Positions 28,507-37,700 of a stretch of DNA of 64,000 bases are shown here, piece after piece (positions within the stretch are counted from its first letter, which is position 1; every line of letters begins with the position of its first letter). The position numbers were made by a program, and so were the translations under genes. The stretch comes from Chryseobacterium ginsenosidimutans (GTDB lineage: Bacteria > Bacteroidota > Bacteroidia > Flavobacteriales > Weeksellaceae), in NCBI RefSeq assembly GCF_024807225.1, contig NZ_JANUCO010000001.1, forward strand, positions 4,092,001 through 4,156,000, read 5' to 3'. A model generated the notes under the pieces. The model was not told the origin of the DNA, did not search any database, and saw only the letters and a list, made by a program, of their open reading frames with translations.

Positions 28507-29481
28507 ATGGGAATTTTTGATAAGAGAGTAAGTTACAAGCCATTTGAATACCCTGAGGTTCTTCAATTCGTAGAGGCGATCAACAAATCGTTCTGGGTAC
28601 ATTCGGAAGTGGATTTTACTGCAGATGTTCAGGATTTTCATTCGCAATTGGAGCCGCATGAAAAACACGCCGTAAAAAATGCACTTCTAGCGATTGCACA
28701 GATCGAGGTGTCTGTAAAGACATTCTGGGGAAACCTATACAACCACATGCCAAAACCTGAACTGAACGGTCTTGGAGCTACTTTTGCAGAATGCGAATTC
28801 CGTCATTCTGAAGCGTATTCCCGTTTGGTAGAAGTATTGGGATATAGCGAAGAATTCTCTAATGTTATAGAAATTCCTGCCGTAAAAAAGAGAATTGATT
28901 TCTTATCAAACGTTCTTAAGCACGCCAATTCTACGACACCGAAAGAATATGTTTCTTCTCTTTTATTATTCAGTATCCTGATTGAAAACGTATCGCTTTT
29001 CTCACAATTTGCGATCATCCTTTCTTTCACAAGATTTAAAGGATACATGAAAAATGTTTCTAATATCATCGCTTGGACTTCTATTGATGAGCAAATTCAT
29101 GCGAATGCGGGAATTTATTTAATCAACAAAATCCGTGAAGAGCAACCTGATCTATTAACTGATTCTGACATCGAAGACATCTATACTTTGGTAGATCAAT
29201 CTATAGAACTGGAAGGCGAAATCCTTGACTGGATCTTTGAATTAGGAGAATTAAGCGTTTTCTCAAAAGAAGATCTTTTAAACTTCATGAAATACCGTGT
29301 TGACGACAGTTTAAAGAAAATCAACATGAACACAAAATACAATGTTTCTCCAGAACAATACAGACCAATGGTTTGGTTCGAAGAGGAAGTTTTTGCCAAT
29401 TCTATGGATGATTTCTTTGCAAAAAGACCGGTAGATTATACGAAGCACGATAAGAGTATTACGGCAAATGATTTGTTTTAA
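28507..29481 (+). CDS. nrdB: Ribonucleotide reductase, class I beta subunit
   Basis: 324 residues. It generates the radical used by NrdA to reduce ribonucleotides. The di-metal ligands seen are E97 and H100 (ECEFRH), E160 (ILIENVSLF), E195 and H198 (DEQIH). Tyr104 in HSEAYS sits four residues after H100, the position of the radical Tyr122 of E. coli. The first ligand, Asp84 in E. coli, seems to be a glutamate here (E67 in AQIEVSVKTFW), which is common in Bacteroidetes but should be aligned. No ATP-cone domain at the N-terminus. Spacing to the DUF4145 gene is only 6 bases. Confidence 0.95.
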   Translation: MGIFDKRVSYKPFEYPEVLQFVEAINKSFWVHSEVDFTADVQDFHSQLEPHEKHAVKNALLAIAQIEVSVKTFWGNLYNHMPKPELNGLGATFAECEFRHSEAYSRLVEVLGYSEEFSNVIEIPAVKKRIDFLSNVLKHANSTTPKEYVSSLLLFSILIENVSLFSQFAIILSFTRFKGYMKNVSNIIAWTSIDEQIHANAGIYLINKIREEQPDLLTDSDIEDIYTLVDQSIELEGEILDWIFELGELSVFSKEDLLNFMKYRVDDSLKKINMNTKYNVSPEQYRPMVWFEEEVFANSMDDFFAKRPVDYTKHDKSITANDLF

Positions 29482-29487
29482 AAAAGA

Positions 29488-30153
29488 ATGATGTATTATC
29501 AAATAATTCGTTATCCCAATAATGATAGTTCTGCTATTTTAGTTGATTATCCTAATGATTGCCCTTCTTGTCATAAGAAAATAATACCTAATTATAATGG
29601 TGCCGCCTTTAGTAATGATTTAATACAAATATCTGCTCTTTTAACTTGCCCAGATCCTTATTGTGAAACAAGTTTTGTTGGAAATTATTTAACTGAAAAT
29701 AATTCTGGTCATTTTTATTTTAAAAGATTTTTCAAAATAAAACCTAAACAACAAATTTTTAATGATGAAATTATAAAACTTTCTCCATCATTTGTAAAAA
29801 TTTATAATGAAGCATATTTTGCTGAACAAAATGATTTATTAGAAATTTGTGGAGTTGGTTATAGAAAAGCATTAGAGTTTCTTATAAAGGACTATTTAAT
29901 TAATAAAATTCCTGATAAAGAAGAACAAATAAAATCAGCCTTTTTGGGAAAATGTATAAATGATTTTGTAAGCGATTTAAGAATCAAAGAAACAACAAAA
30001 AGAGCTATATGGTTAGGAAATGACCACACGCATTATGTGAAAAAATGGGAAAGTAAAGATTTATCTGATTTGAAAATATTAATAAAATTATCCGTAAATT
30101 GGGTAGAATCTGAACTATTGACTGAAACATTTATAAATAGTATGGAAGGTTAA
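29488..30153 (+). CDS. DUF4145-domain zinc-ribbon protein inserted between nrdB and nrdA
   Basis: 221 residues. Cysteines C25 and C28 (CPSC) and C54 and C59 (CPDPYC) could form a zinc ribbon. From about residue 110 a helical DUF4145 segment follows (FAEQNDLLEICGVGYRKALE, then NDHTHYVKKWE), the pattern of DUF4145 proteins in which a conserved Arg/Lys-Ala-Leu-Glu helix is typical. DUF4145 is found alone and fused to restriction or other defence proteins; its activity is not known. The gene starts 6 bases after nrdB and is AT-richer than its neighbours. It probably shares the nrd transcript, though I cannot tell what it does. Confidence 0.7.
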   Translation: MMYYQIIRYPNNDSSAILVDYPNDCPSCHKKIIPNYNGAAFSNDLIQISALLTCPDPYCETSFVGNYLTENNSGHFYFKRFFKIKPKQQIFNDEIIKLSPSFVKIYNEAYFAEQNDLLEICGVGYRKALEFLIKDYLINKIPDKEEQIKSAFLGKCINDFVSDLRIKETTKRAIWLGNDHTHYVKKWESKDLSDLKILIKLSVNWVESELLTETFINSMEG

Positions 30154-30190
30154 GCTATCCTTCCGTTACCAAAAAATTAATCCAAAACAA

Positions 30191-30221
30191 AATTCCTGAG
30201 CAATAAACCCGCTCAGGAATT
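30191..30221. promoter_or_regulatory. Perfect hairpin before nrdA
   Basis: AATTCCTGAGC (30191-30201) and GCTCAGGAATT (30211-30221) make an 11-bp perfect stem with a 9-base loop, 16 bases before the nrdA ATG. There is no T-run after it on the plus strand, so a simple terminator is unlikely. It may stabilise or process the nrdB-DUF4145 / nrdA message. Confidence 0.6.
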
Positions 30222-30237
30222 CGAAAATATAAAATCT

Positions 30238-31896
30238 ATGGACGAACAAAACAACAACATATGGTGGCTCAACGAAGAATCTGAGCAAATGCTGAACAGA
30301 GGATATCTCTTAAAAGGAGAAACTGTAGACGGAGCGATCGACAGAATTACAACTGCAGCAGCCAAAAAATTATATAAACCGGAACTTCAGGCAGCCTTCA
30401 AGGAAATGATAACGAAAGGATGGATCAGTTTTTCATCTCCGGTTTGGGCAAATATGGGAACGCAGAGAGGTCTTCCTATTTCTTGTTTTAACGTTCACAT
30501 TCCCGACAGCATTGAAGGAATTACTCACAAAATGGGTGAAGTGATCATGCAGACGAAAATCGGTGGCGGAACTTCGGGATATTTCGGAGAACTTCGTAAC
30601 AGAGGAACTGCGGTAACGGATAACGGAAAATCGTCGGGAGCAGTTTCTTTCATGAAATTGTTTGATACAGCGATGGACGTTGTTTCTCAAGGTGGCGTAA
30701 GGAGAGGTGCTTTTGCCGCTTATCTTGATATTGACCACGGAGATATTGAAGAATTTTTATCTATTAAAGACATCGGAAGTCCGATCCAGAACTTGTTTAC
30801 AGGAATTTGCGTACCGGATTACTGGATGCAGGATATGATCGATGGCGATATGGATAAGCGTAAAATCTGGGCAAGAGTATTGGAAAGCCGTCAGCAAAAA
30901 GGTCTTCCCTATATTTTCTTTACAGATAACGTAAACAGAAATAAACCACAGGTTTACAAGGATTTAGGCTTAACTGTAAATGCAAGTAACCTTTGCTCGG
31001 AAATCATGCTTCCTTCTACAAGAGAAGAATCTTTCATCTGTTGCCTGTCTTCTATGAACTTAGAATTGTACGACGAGTGGAAAGATACCAACGCTGTACA
31101 ATTGGCTATTTATTTCCTTGATGCCGTTTTATCAGAATTTATCGAAAAAACTGAAGGAAACTATTACTTACAAGGAGCAAGAAACTTCGCAATGCGTCAC
31201 AGAGCGCTTGGATTAGGAGTTTTAGGTTACCATTCTTATTTACAGAAAAATATGATTCCGTTTGAAAGTTTTGAGGCAACTCAATTTAATGCAAGAGCTT
31301 TCAAACACATCAAAGAACAAGCAGATATTGCTTCAAGAGAATTAGCGAATATCTACGGTGAACCGGAAATATTAAAAGGGTACGGAATGAGAAATACCAC
31401 AACAATGGCGATTGCTCCTACCACTTCAAGTTCTGCAATTTTGGGACAGACTTCTCCGGGAATTGAGCCGTTTGCTTCTAATTATTATAAAGCTGGTTTG
31501 GCAAAAGGAAACTTTATGCGTAAGAACAAATATCTGGCAAAATTATTAGAAGAAAAAGGTCTAGACAACGAAGAAACATGGAGAACAATCATGTTGAATC
31601 ACGGCTCTGTGCAGCATTTGAAAGAATTAACTGACGAAGAAAAAGCAGTATTCAAAACTTTCAAAGAGATTTCTCCGATGGAGATCATTTCTCAGGCAGC
31701 ACAGAGACAGCAATATATCGATCAGGCTCAGTCTCTGAACTTGCAGATTCCTTCTACAATGCCGGTAAAAGATGTAAATTATCTTTACATCGAAGCTTGG
31801 AAGAAAGGAGTAAAAACTCTTTATTACCAAAGAAGCTCTTCTGTTTCTAAGGAAATGATGGTGAATTTTGTTTCTTGTTCGGCTTGTGAAGCTTAA
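30238..31896 (+). CDS. nrdA: Ribonucleotide reductase, class I alpha subunit without ATP-cone
   Basis: 552 residues, much shorter than the roughly 760 of E. coli NrdA, because it starts almost directly with the catalytic barrel. Active-site residues seen: C83 (PISCF), N251, C253 and E255 (NLCSEI) and C268/C269 (FICCLSSMNL). The substrate-phosphate loop PTTSSSAILGQTSPGIEP and the mobile redox pair C547/C550 (SCSACEA) are also present. With no ATP-cone here or in NrdB, the usual dATP switch-off is not apparent. A strong terminator follows. Confidence 0.95.
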   Translation: MDEQNNNIWWLNEESEQMLNRGYLLKGETVDGAIDRITTAAAKKLYKPELQAAFKEMITKGWISFSSPVWANMGTQRGLPISCFNVHIPDSIEGITHKMGEVIMQTKIGGGTSGYFGELRNRGTAVTDNGKSSGAVSFMKLFDTAMDVVSQGGVRRGAFAAYLDIDHGDIEEFLSIKDIGSPIQNLFTGICVPDYWMQDMIDGDMDKRKIWARVLESRQQKGLPYIFFTDNVNRNKPQVYKDLGLTVNASNLCSEIMLPSTREESFICCLSSMNLELYDEWKDTNAVQLAIYFLDAVLSEFIEKTEGNYYLQGARNFAMRHRALGLGVLGYHSYLQKNMIPFESFEATQFNARAFKHIKEQADIASRELANIYGEPEILKGYGMRNTTTMAIAPTTSSSAILGQTSPGIEPFASNYYKAGLAKGNFMRKNKYLAKLLEEKGLDNEETWRTIMLNHGSVQHLKELTDEEKAVFKTFKEISPMEIISQAAQRQQYIDQAQSLNLQIPSTMPVKDVNYLYIEAWKKGVKTLYYQRSSSVSKEMMVNFVSCSACEA

Positions 31897-31920
31897 TGCA
31901 AATAATAAACATCTATATAA

Positions 31921-31953
31921 AATAGCACGCCGAAAAGCGTGCTATTTATTTTT
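31921..31953 (+). terminator. Terminator after nrdA
   Basis: AATAGCACGC / GCGTGCTATT stem (10 bp) with a 6-base loop, followed by TATTTTTTT, 24 bases after the nrdA stop. Confidence 0.9.
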
Positions 31954-31956
31954 TTA

Positions 31957-31993
31957 ATAAAAAATCTGCTGTAAAAATTATCTACAGCAGATT
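31957..31993 (-). terminator. Terminator of the T9SS secreted-protein gene
   Basis: Minus-strand stem AATCTGCTGTA / TACAGCAGATT followed by TTTTTTATT, downstream of the gene ending at 32027. It backs onto the nrdA terminator. Confidence 0.85.
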
Positions 31994-32026
31994 ACACTAC
32001 ATATTAATTTGATTTATAGAGAAATA

Positions 32027-33724
32027 TTAATTTTTAATAAATTTAGTCTGATTAATATTCCCTTTTTCATCTTTTACCTGCAGGAAATACGTTCCCGTTG
32101 GAAGCATTGAAACATTAACATTTTTAATATCTTGTTTTTCAATATTATAAACTCTTTTACCGTCCATACTGAAAACAGAAGCAGATTTTATTTTGCGTTC
32201 CGATCTGATATTCAGATCGTCTTTAGCAGGAATTGGGTATACGGAGAAATCAAACTTTTTATCAATATCACTTACTCCTAACATCGTAGTTTCAAAATCA
32301 AATTTTGTTATATAAGTGTAGGTAGAAGCAGTCGTGCCGGTTACCGCAGAAGTATTGGCAGTATAATCAAAATCTGCAGTACCGCTACTTGTTCCTACTC
32401 CTACAAATTTGGTTCCCGTAAGAGGTTGTATAAGCGGTGAGCCTTGTCCTTGAGTTCCCCCTACAATATAAATCCCAGAGAAATTCATAGTAGGATCTAG
32501 CTTCAAATAAAAATTGTCGGCTGCTCCTGCGCTTGTATAAGAGTTCGCACCAATTACACTCGACTGGAAAGTACCGCTTAAGTAAAGGTTTCCGCTTCCA
32601 TCTGCTACAATATCTCTAATCTCATTAGAACCGGTAGAAGAATCTGCAATCACGTAGCTTGAAACATAAATACCATCTGTATTGAATTTAGATACATAAG
32701 CATCCGATCCTCCTGTAGACGTAAAGCTGTTAGTTCCTGCACTCGGATCCAGATCTACTGTATTGCTAAACCAACCCCCTGTATATAGGTTATTTCCGTT
32801 TAAATAAATTTTGCTGGCCGTATCAGATCCTGTTCCACCATAAGATTGTCCCCAAAGATAGCTTCCGGAAGAATCATATTTGGCAACAAACGTATCAAAA
32901 TTTCCTGCAGTTGTTTTTATATCTGTTGCTGTAGGATCAGGATTCAGATCAATATTTCCTTGAAAATGCCCTACTACATAAAGATTGTCTTGAGCATCGA
33001 TCACCATATTATTAATCTTTTTAGAACTGGATCCATCTAATGTTTTTACCCACGTCAAATCTCCCTGACTAGTAAGTTTTACAATAAATCCATTTCCACT
33101 TCCGGAAGCAATTGTATGAACATCTGTTCCCGGTCCCGGATCAAAATCTGCAGAAACATAGCTTCCTGCAACATAAACGTTACCCGCAGAATCTGTTTTT
33201 ATCACTGTAGCATCATCATTTCCTGCTCCGGTAGGGGTACTAATTTGTTTAGCCCAGACAAAATCACCGGTACTATTCAGCTTAACAATAAAAATATCAC
33301 GATTGGCTATCGCAGACGGTACAGAAAGTGTATAAACACCCGGTCCCGGATCTGCATCCAAACCATAAGTAGCACCCGCTCCCATGAAATATCCTGTTAC
33401 ATAGTAATTTCCTTCACCATCGATGGTAGCATCTGTTACTACCTCATCAAATCCACCTCCAAACTGTTTTACCCATTGGATCGCTCCATCTGTCGCCGAA
33501 ATGCTTGTAATGATACCATCTGCATTTCCGCCTTTGAAAGCTATGGGAAAATTACCTGTAATATTTCCTCCTACAAAACCACTCAGAATAATTTTATTAC
33601 CTACTCTATTCAACTTGGAAACGGAGTTGATACCCGATTCCCCTATAAGTTCTGTTCCATAATAGTTTTGTGCACTCAAAAATGCAGCAGACAACATAGA
33701 ACCAAAAATCAATATTCTTTTCAT
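32027..33724 (-). CDS. Secreted beta-propeller-like protein with T9SS type A sorting domain
   Basis: 565 residues from the ATG at 33724, preferred because MKRILIFGSMLSAAFLSAQ is a complete signal peptide; an upstream Met would add a charged extension. The body is made of repeated SBBP-like units (for example FIVKLNSTGDFVWAKQ, FVAKYDSSGSYLWGQSYGG) separated by DPGPG or DPSAGT turns, giving a likely beta-propeller. The last 70 residues (DFSVYPIPAKDDLNIRSE, then YFLQVKDEKG and KFIKN) are the type A sorting signal, so the protein is likely exported by the type IX system. Biological role unknown; an unusually long apparent ORF on the other strand is a shadow. Confidence 0.9.
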   Translation of the reverse strand: MKRILIFGSMLSAAFLSAQNYYGTELIGESGINSVSKLNRVGNKIILSGFVGGNITGNFPIAFKGGNADGIITSISATDGAIQWVKQFGGGFDEVVTDATIDGEGNYYVTGYFMGAGATYGLDADPGPGVYTLSVPSAIANRDIFIVKLNSTGDFVWAKQISTPTGAGNDDATVIKTDSAGNVYVAGSYVSADFDPGPGTDVHTIASGSGNGFIVKLTSQGDLTWVKTLDGSSSKKINNMVIDAQDNLYVVGHFQGNIDLNPDPTATDIKTTAGNFDTFVAKYDSSGSYLWGQSYGGTGSDTASKIYLNGNNLYTGGWFSNTVDLDPSAGTNSFTSTGGSDAYVSKFNTDGIYVSSYVIADSSTGSNEIRDIVADGSGNLYLSGTFQSSVIGANSYTSAGAADNFYLKLDPTMNFSGIYIVGGTQGQGSPLIQPLTGTKFVGVGTSSGTADFDYTANTSAVTGTTASTYTYITKFDFETTMLGVSDIDKKFDFSVYPIPAKDDLNIRSERKIKSASVFSMDGKRVYNIEKQDIKNVNVSMLPTGTYFLQVKDEKGNINQTKFIKN

Positions 33725-34097
33725 ATGTATAAATTTTATTGTAAACATATTTCACATTTTTATTAAGAACAATGTTTATACTATTAAAATTCGGGAAATA
33801 TGATACATACAGCAAGAAAATAAAGCAGCTATAAATCAACATCTTACATTGTAAATTAACTTTAAAAAAAGGAGAATATTTTTTTCAATTATCATAATCT
33901 TTTCGCCTGAAAAAACCAAATTGAATAACATATTTTCTTATCATTGCTAACAAAAAAAACGATAAAATAGAAATTTGAAAAAAATTATCAAAGAAAAACT
34001 CATAAAAGCAATCATTTTTTTCAGACGAAGACGATAGAATTTTCTGTGGTTTTTGTTTTATATTTGTTTAAGTGTTTAATTCTTAAAAAAAGCAGCT
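33725..34097. other. Divergent intergenic region before the DUF72 gene
   Basis: 373 AT-rich bases without a gene. TATATTTG at 34059-34066 matches TAnnTTTG and lies 32 bases before the DUF72 ATG, so it is a likely -7 element. Nothing recognisable serves the secreted-protein gene on the other side. Confidence 0.5.
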
Positions 34098-34988
34098 ATG
34101 AAATTCGGACAAGTAGAAGATCCTTCAAAAATAGATTTTACATTACCCAAAGATCACCCGAAAACCAAAGAAATTTTAAGCCAGAACAAAAAAGGGCTGG
34201 AAACTATTTCTATCGGATGCGCAAAGTGGAATAAAACCGATCTGAAAGGATTTTACCCGAAAGGAACAAAAGACGAATTGACGTATTACGCCACTCAGTT
34301 CAACTCGATCGAGCTGAATGCTACTTTCTACGGAATGCCGACTCCGGAACAGGTACAAACCTGGAAAGAAAAAACCCCAGCTGATTTCAAATTTTTCCCG
34401 AAAATTACCAATACGGTTTCGCATTTCAGAAGGCTTCTAAATATTGATGATGTCGTGACCCAATTTGCCACAGCAGTTTTGAATTTTGATGAAAAATTAG
34501 GAATGGTTTTTCTTCAGCTTCATGATAATTTCAAGCCAAAAGATTACGAAAGATTAGAACAATTTGTTAATAAATGGCCGAAAGAAGTTCCGCTTGCTAT
34601 TGAATTAAGAAATACGGAATGGTTCACAGATGAAGAAATATTAGACAAAACCTGTCAGCTTTTTGAAGAGAACAACATCACCAATATCATCGTAGATACT
34701 GCCGGAAGAAGAGATATGCTTCATATGCGACTTACGACTCCCAATGCGTTCATTCGTTATGTAGGAGCCAATGCAGAGAGCGATTATGCAAGGTTGGATG
34801 ACTGGATGAAGCACCTTACAAAATGGAAAAAAGAAGGATTGCAGAATGTGTACTTTTTCGTACATCAAAATATAGAAAAAGCTTCTCCTCTTTTGTCTGC
34901 TTATTTCATCAAAAAGTTGAATGATGAATGGAAAACCGACATTCTCATCCCTCAAATGGCAACTGAAAATACAGCCACTTTATTTTAA
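34098..34988 (+). CDS. DUF72 domain protein (YecE-like TIM barrel)
   Basis: 296 residues. Family marks: CAKWNKTDLKGFYPKG near residue 38, FNSIELNATFYGMPT about 68-82, FFPKITNTVSHF about 100, and IELRNTEWFTDEE about 175. DUF72/YecE proteins adopt a TIM-barrel fold resembling sugar-processing enzymes; no enzymatic activity is established that I can name. It has its own -7 element and no operon partners. Confidence 0.85.
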   Translation: MKFGQVEDPSKIDFTLPKDHPKTKEILSQNKKGLETISIGCAKWNKTDLKGFYPKGTKDELTYYATQFNSIELNATFYGMPTPEQVQTWKEKTPADFKFFPKITNTVSHFRRLLNIDDVVTQFATAVLNFDEKLGMVFLQLHDNFKPKDYERLEQFVNKWPKEVPLAIELRNTEWFTDEEILDKTCQLFEENNITNIIVDTAGRRDMLHMRLTTPNAFIRYVGANAESDYARLDDWMKHLTKWKKEGLQNVYFFVHQNIEKASPLLSAYFIKKLNDEWKTDILIPQMATENTATLF

Positions 34989-35180
34989 AATCTAATAATA
35001 ATTATTTTATTCACTAATTAGTGGGATAAAAATCGGTAAAAAATACATTTTTAATAAAAATAATTCACTTTTTTAATTGAAAAAAAATTAACTGATAACC
35101 AACCTTTTGTATTGTAAAAAATAGTAAATTAGAGAGTACGATAAACTAATGAATATTGAACACTCTAAAAACTTAATGAC

Positions 35181-35411
35181 ATGGAAAAGGAAATTTGTAC
35201 AATAAGTATTACAACCAATTGGCTCGGCGATGAATATACATTTTATGAAGATGAAACGATAAAAAGAGCCTATGACAACAGCAGCCTGAATTCTGGCGTT
35301 ACAGAATGGCTGGAACCCACGCAAATCAGTAAACAAAACAAGGACAAACTTGTAAAAAACTGCCCGGAAGAATTTAAAGAAAGAATCATGCTGATTTTGG
35401 ATTATCCTTAA
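35181..35411 (+). CDS. Small hypothetical protein
   Basis: 76 residues, acidic, no signal or TM. The N-terminal half is beta-like (EICTISITTNWLGDEYTFYE) and the rest helical with a K/E-rich end. I do not recognise a family. The ATG is preceded by AT-rich sequence and the convergent terminator at 35455 closes the unit, both consistent with a real monocistronic gene. Confidence 0.55.
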   Translation: MEKEICTISITTNWLGDEYTFYEDETIKRAYDNSSLNSGVTEWLEPTQISKQNKDKLVKNCPEEFKERIMLILDYP

Positions 35412-35454
35412 ATTTCAAGGAAAATAAAAAGCTGAAAAAATTATTATAAAAACT

Positions 35455-35490
35455 AAAAATCCCAACCTGAATTTACAAGTTGGGATTTTT
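35455..35490. terminator. Bidirectional terminator
   Basis: AAAAATCCCAAC / GTTGGGATTTTT with T-runs on both sides, between a plus-strand and a minus-strand gene that converge. Confidence 0.85.
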
Positions 35491-35491
35491 T

Positions 35492-36085
35492 TTATCTTCT
35501 TTTTCTGACTAATAAAACCAAATTGAGAAACAGCAGAAGAAAATCGAGCGTCACCCAAATTCCCACCTTTACATTTTCATAATTGTAGGCTTCAACCTGC
35601 TTCTTAGCAAGATCGGAAAGCCTTGCGCTTTGGTTGATATAGTTCTGAACTTCAATAATTTGATCGATATTTTTATTCGGGAGAGAATGTTGTGAAAAAT
35701 ACACCAGATTTTTCTTTCCCAGATATCCTACAACCCAGTATTCATCAGAAGTATCCATGGTAAGATATTCAATTCTGAAATATTCCGGACGGATGTTCCC
35801 GATGTGTTTCGTTTCAATTATTTTATTGGCATCAGAATTATTCAGAATAATCACATAAAAATCCAATGGCTGCGGAAGTTTATTGATCACCTGTAAAGCC
35901 ACGGAATCTTTTACAATCCCCACAGAACTTTTCTTAATAAACCAATACGTAAAGAAAGAAATGGCAAAAACTAAAGTAATAATTCGGAAAATTTTTGCCC
36001 ACTCAGCTCCTCTTCCCCTTTTTACTTTTGACAGAATAAGAGAAAAAAACAACGCCCAGAAAATAAGCAAAACCACAAATACCAT
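35492..36085 (-). CDS. Membrane protein of unknown function
   Basis: 197 residues. Two TM helices near the N-terminus (about 1-18 and 33-51), a soluble domain of about 120 residues, and a third helix at the C-terminus (about 173-193) ending in VRKRR. No known motif. Downstream of the HD-domain gene on the same strand, 41 bases away, so possibly co-transcribed with the three-gene set starting at 37612. Confidence 0.6.
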   Translation of the reverse strand: MVFVVLLIFWALFFSLILSKVKRGRGAEWAKIFRIITLVFAISFFTYWFIKKSSVGIVKDSVALQVINKLPQPLDFYVIILNNSDANKIIETKHIGNIRPEYFRIEYLTMDTSDEYWVVGYLGKKNLVYFSQHSLPNKNIDQIIEVQNYINQSARLSDLAKKQVEAYNYENVKVGIWVTLDFLLLFLNLVLLVRKRR

Positions 36086-36126
36086 AGTGCAAAGATACTT
36101 ATTTAAAAAGGTTTCCCGAAAGAATG

Positions 36127-36771
36127 CTAATCAACATTCCATTCTTTATAAAACTGATCGAGGAATTTCAGCATAAAATCATGTCTTTCACCTGCGATTT
36201 CTTTTCCTTTTTCTGTGTTCATCAAATCCTTTAGCAACAGGAGTTTTTCATAGAAATGATTAATGGTCGTTCCGTTTGATTTTTTGTATTCATCCTTTGA
36301 CATACTCAGTTTTGGTTCCACATTAGGATCGTACATCGGATTATTTTTAAAACCTCCGAAATTGAAAGTCCGCCCGATTCCAATCGCACCAATGGCATCA
36401 ATTCGGTCTGCATCCTGAACAATTTTAAGCTCAATCGGAAGATTTTCCGGAACTTCTCCCCTATTTTTAAACGAGATATTTTTAATGATAAATAAAACCT
36501 GTTCAATTACTTCTTCCGAAGCATTTTCGCCTTCTAAAAACGCTCTTGAAACCTTTAATGCAAGAGTTTCATCGCCATTATGAAATTTCGGATCGGCAAT
36601 ATCATGAAGCAAAGCTGCCAATTCCACCACTTCTTGGTTACAATCTTCTGTTTCCGCGATTTTTTTAGACAGTTTCCACACTCTTTCGATGTGAAACCAA
36701 TCGTGTCCTGCTTCTGCGCCTTCCAGTTTTTCCTTTACAAATTCAATTGTGTTTTCGATCAGATTCTTCAT
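36127..36771 (-). CDS. HD-domain phosphohydrolase (YedJ-like)
   Basis: 214 residues. Metal ligands of the HD superfamily are in order: H22 in DWFHIERVW, HD in AALLHDIAD (about 51-53) and D in VQDADRIDAIGAIGIGR near residue 118. Predicted metal-dependent phosphohydrolase acting on nucleotides or similar; substrate unknown. The start lies immediately after the stop of the alpha/beta hydrolase (no gap). Confidence 0.88.
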   Translation of the reverse strand: MKNLIENTIEFVKEKLEGAEAGHDWFHIERVWKLSKKIAETEDCNQEVVELAALLHDIADPKFHNGDETLALKVSRAFLEGENASEEVIEQVLFIIKNISFKNRGEVPENLPIELKIVQDADRIDAIGAIGIGRTFNFGGFKNNPMYDPNVEPKLSMSKDEYKKSNGTTINHFYEKLLLLKDLMNTEKGKEIAGERHDFMLKFLDQFYKEWNVD

Positions 36772-37612
36772 TTATATCAATTCATTTAAAATAATATTCC
36801 AGAGATTTTTGTTGTAGCTTCTAAAAAAATTAACGTGCCCGATTTCCCCTTTTTCAGACTCGGAAGTTTTCACTAATCTGTAGGTTGGCTTAAGATTCGG
36901 ATAGGTATCATTCAGCAGACTTTTCACCCCTTTTTCGGTTAACCAAACATCATCTTCTGCCCGAATTACGAATACTTTCTGTGTTAAATTTTTAGAATAA
37001 TCATCAATTTTCTCTAACAAACCGTTGGTTGATTTCTTGTTTAAAATTAAGGTTCTCCAGTCATATGCACAATCTTTTGGAAGACTTTCTCCGAGCCCAA
37101 ACCAATTTCCCGGGAAATAACCTAACAATGCGGTAGTTAAAGGCTGAGCAATTCCAAAACCGAGATAGGCTTCGATTTTCGTTTTAAATTTCAAATTTCC
37201 CACGAAAGCATTCTGAGTTCCCACAAAAATAAATTCTTCAAACATCTCAGAATCCTGATTCATCCCCAGAATTAAAGCGCCAACCGAATGTCCGAGACAA
37301 TATTTTTGATATTCTTTAAAATTAATCTTAATATAATCCGTCAAGGTTTTATAATCTTTCGATCCCCAAATTCTCATGGAAGCATTGAAACCTTTCATAT
37401 TCTTTGGTTTTGAAAGTCCGATTCCGCGATAATCGTAGGTAAGAAACCGTGAATCCTTTTTCAGAAAAATATTGGGCAAAAGAAAAATAAACCTGCTGCT
37501 TCACTCCTGTCGCAGAATTAATCAGTAAAAGCTTGTTATTACTTTTTTCAGGTAAAAAAAGATGAGTAGCGATTGAAATATTATCTTGCGTTTTTAACGT
37601 CAAATTTTCCAT
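36772..37612 (-). CDS. Alpha/beta hydrolase, interrupted by a +1 frameshift
   Basis: 279 residues when repaired. The N-terminal frame (MENLTLKTQDNISIATHLF at 37612) runs to FSEKGFT and then goes out of phase. The other frame starts inside the strand with LTYDYRGIGLSKPKN and includes LGHSVGALILG, the nucleophile elbow GHSVG. An acid and His, RAEDDVWLTEKGV and GHVNFF, follow in that order, giving a complete Ser-Asp-His set. The frames join when one A of AAA at 37444-37446 is removed (GGTTTC to GGTTC on the coding strand), giving GFTVLTYDYRGIG. Likely esterase or lipase; no substrate assigned. Confidence 0.82.
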
Positions 37613-37625
37613 ATGATAAAAGAAA

Positions 37626-37650
37626 AAATCCACTATAAAAGTGGAAATTT
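37626..37650 (-). terminator. Terminator downstream of the ribokinase gene
   Basis: Minus-strand TTTCCACT / AGTGGA short stem followed by TTTTTTC, between the ribokinase stop and the hydrolase start. The stem is short (6 bp), so confidence is moderate. Confidence 0.55.
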
Positions 37651-37700
37651 TACTTTGTATTTTATGTTAAGTTTAAAACTTTCGATATGTAGCAAATAGC

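Noticed and set aside
33116..33766. Plus-strand ORF of over 200 codons antisense to the T9SS secreted protein.
   Set aside because: It lies in a repeat-rich region with regular codon bias on the other strand; its Cys/Arg/Ser-rich translation has no domain and there is no promoter.
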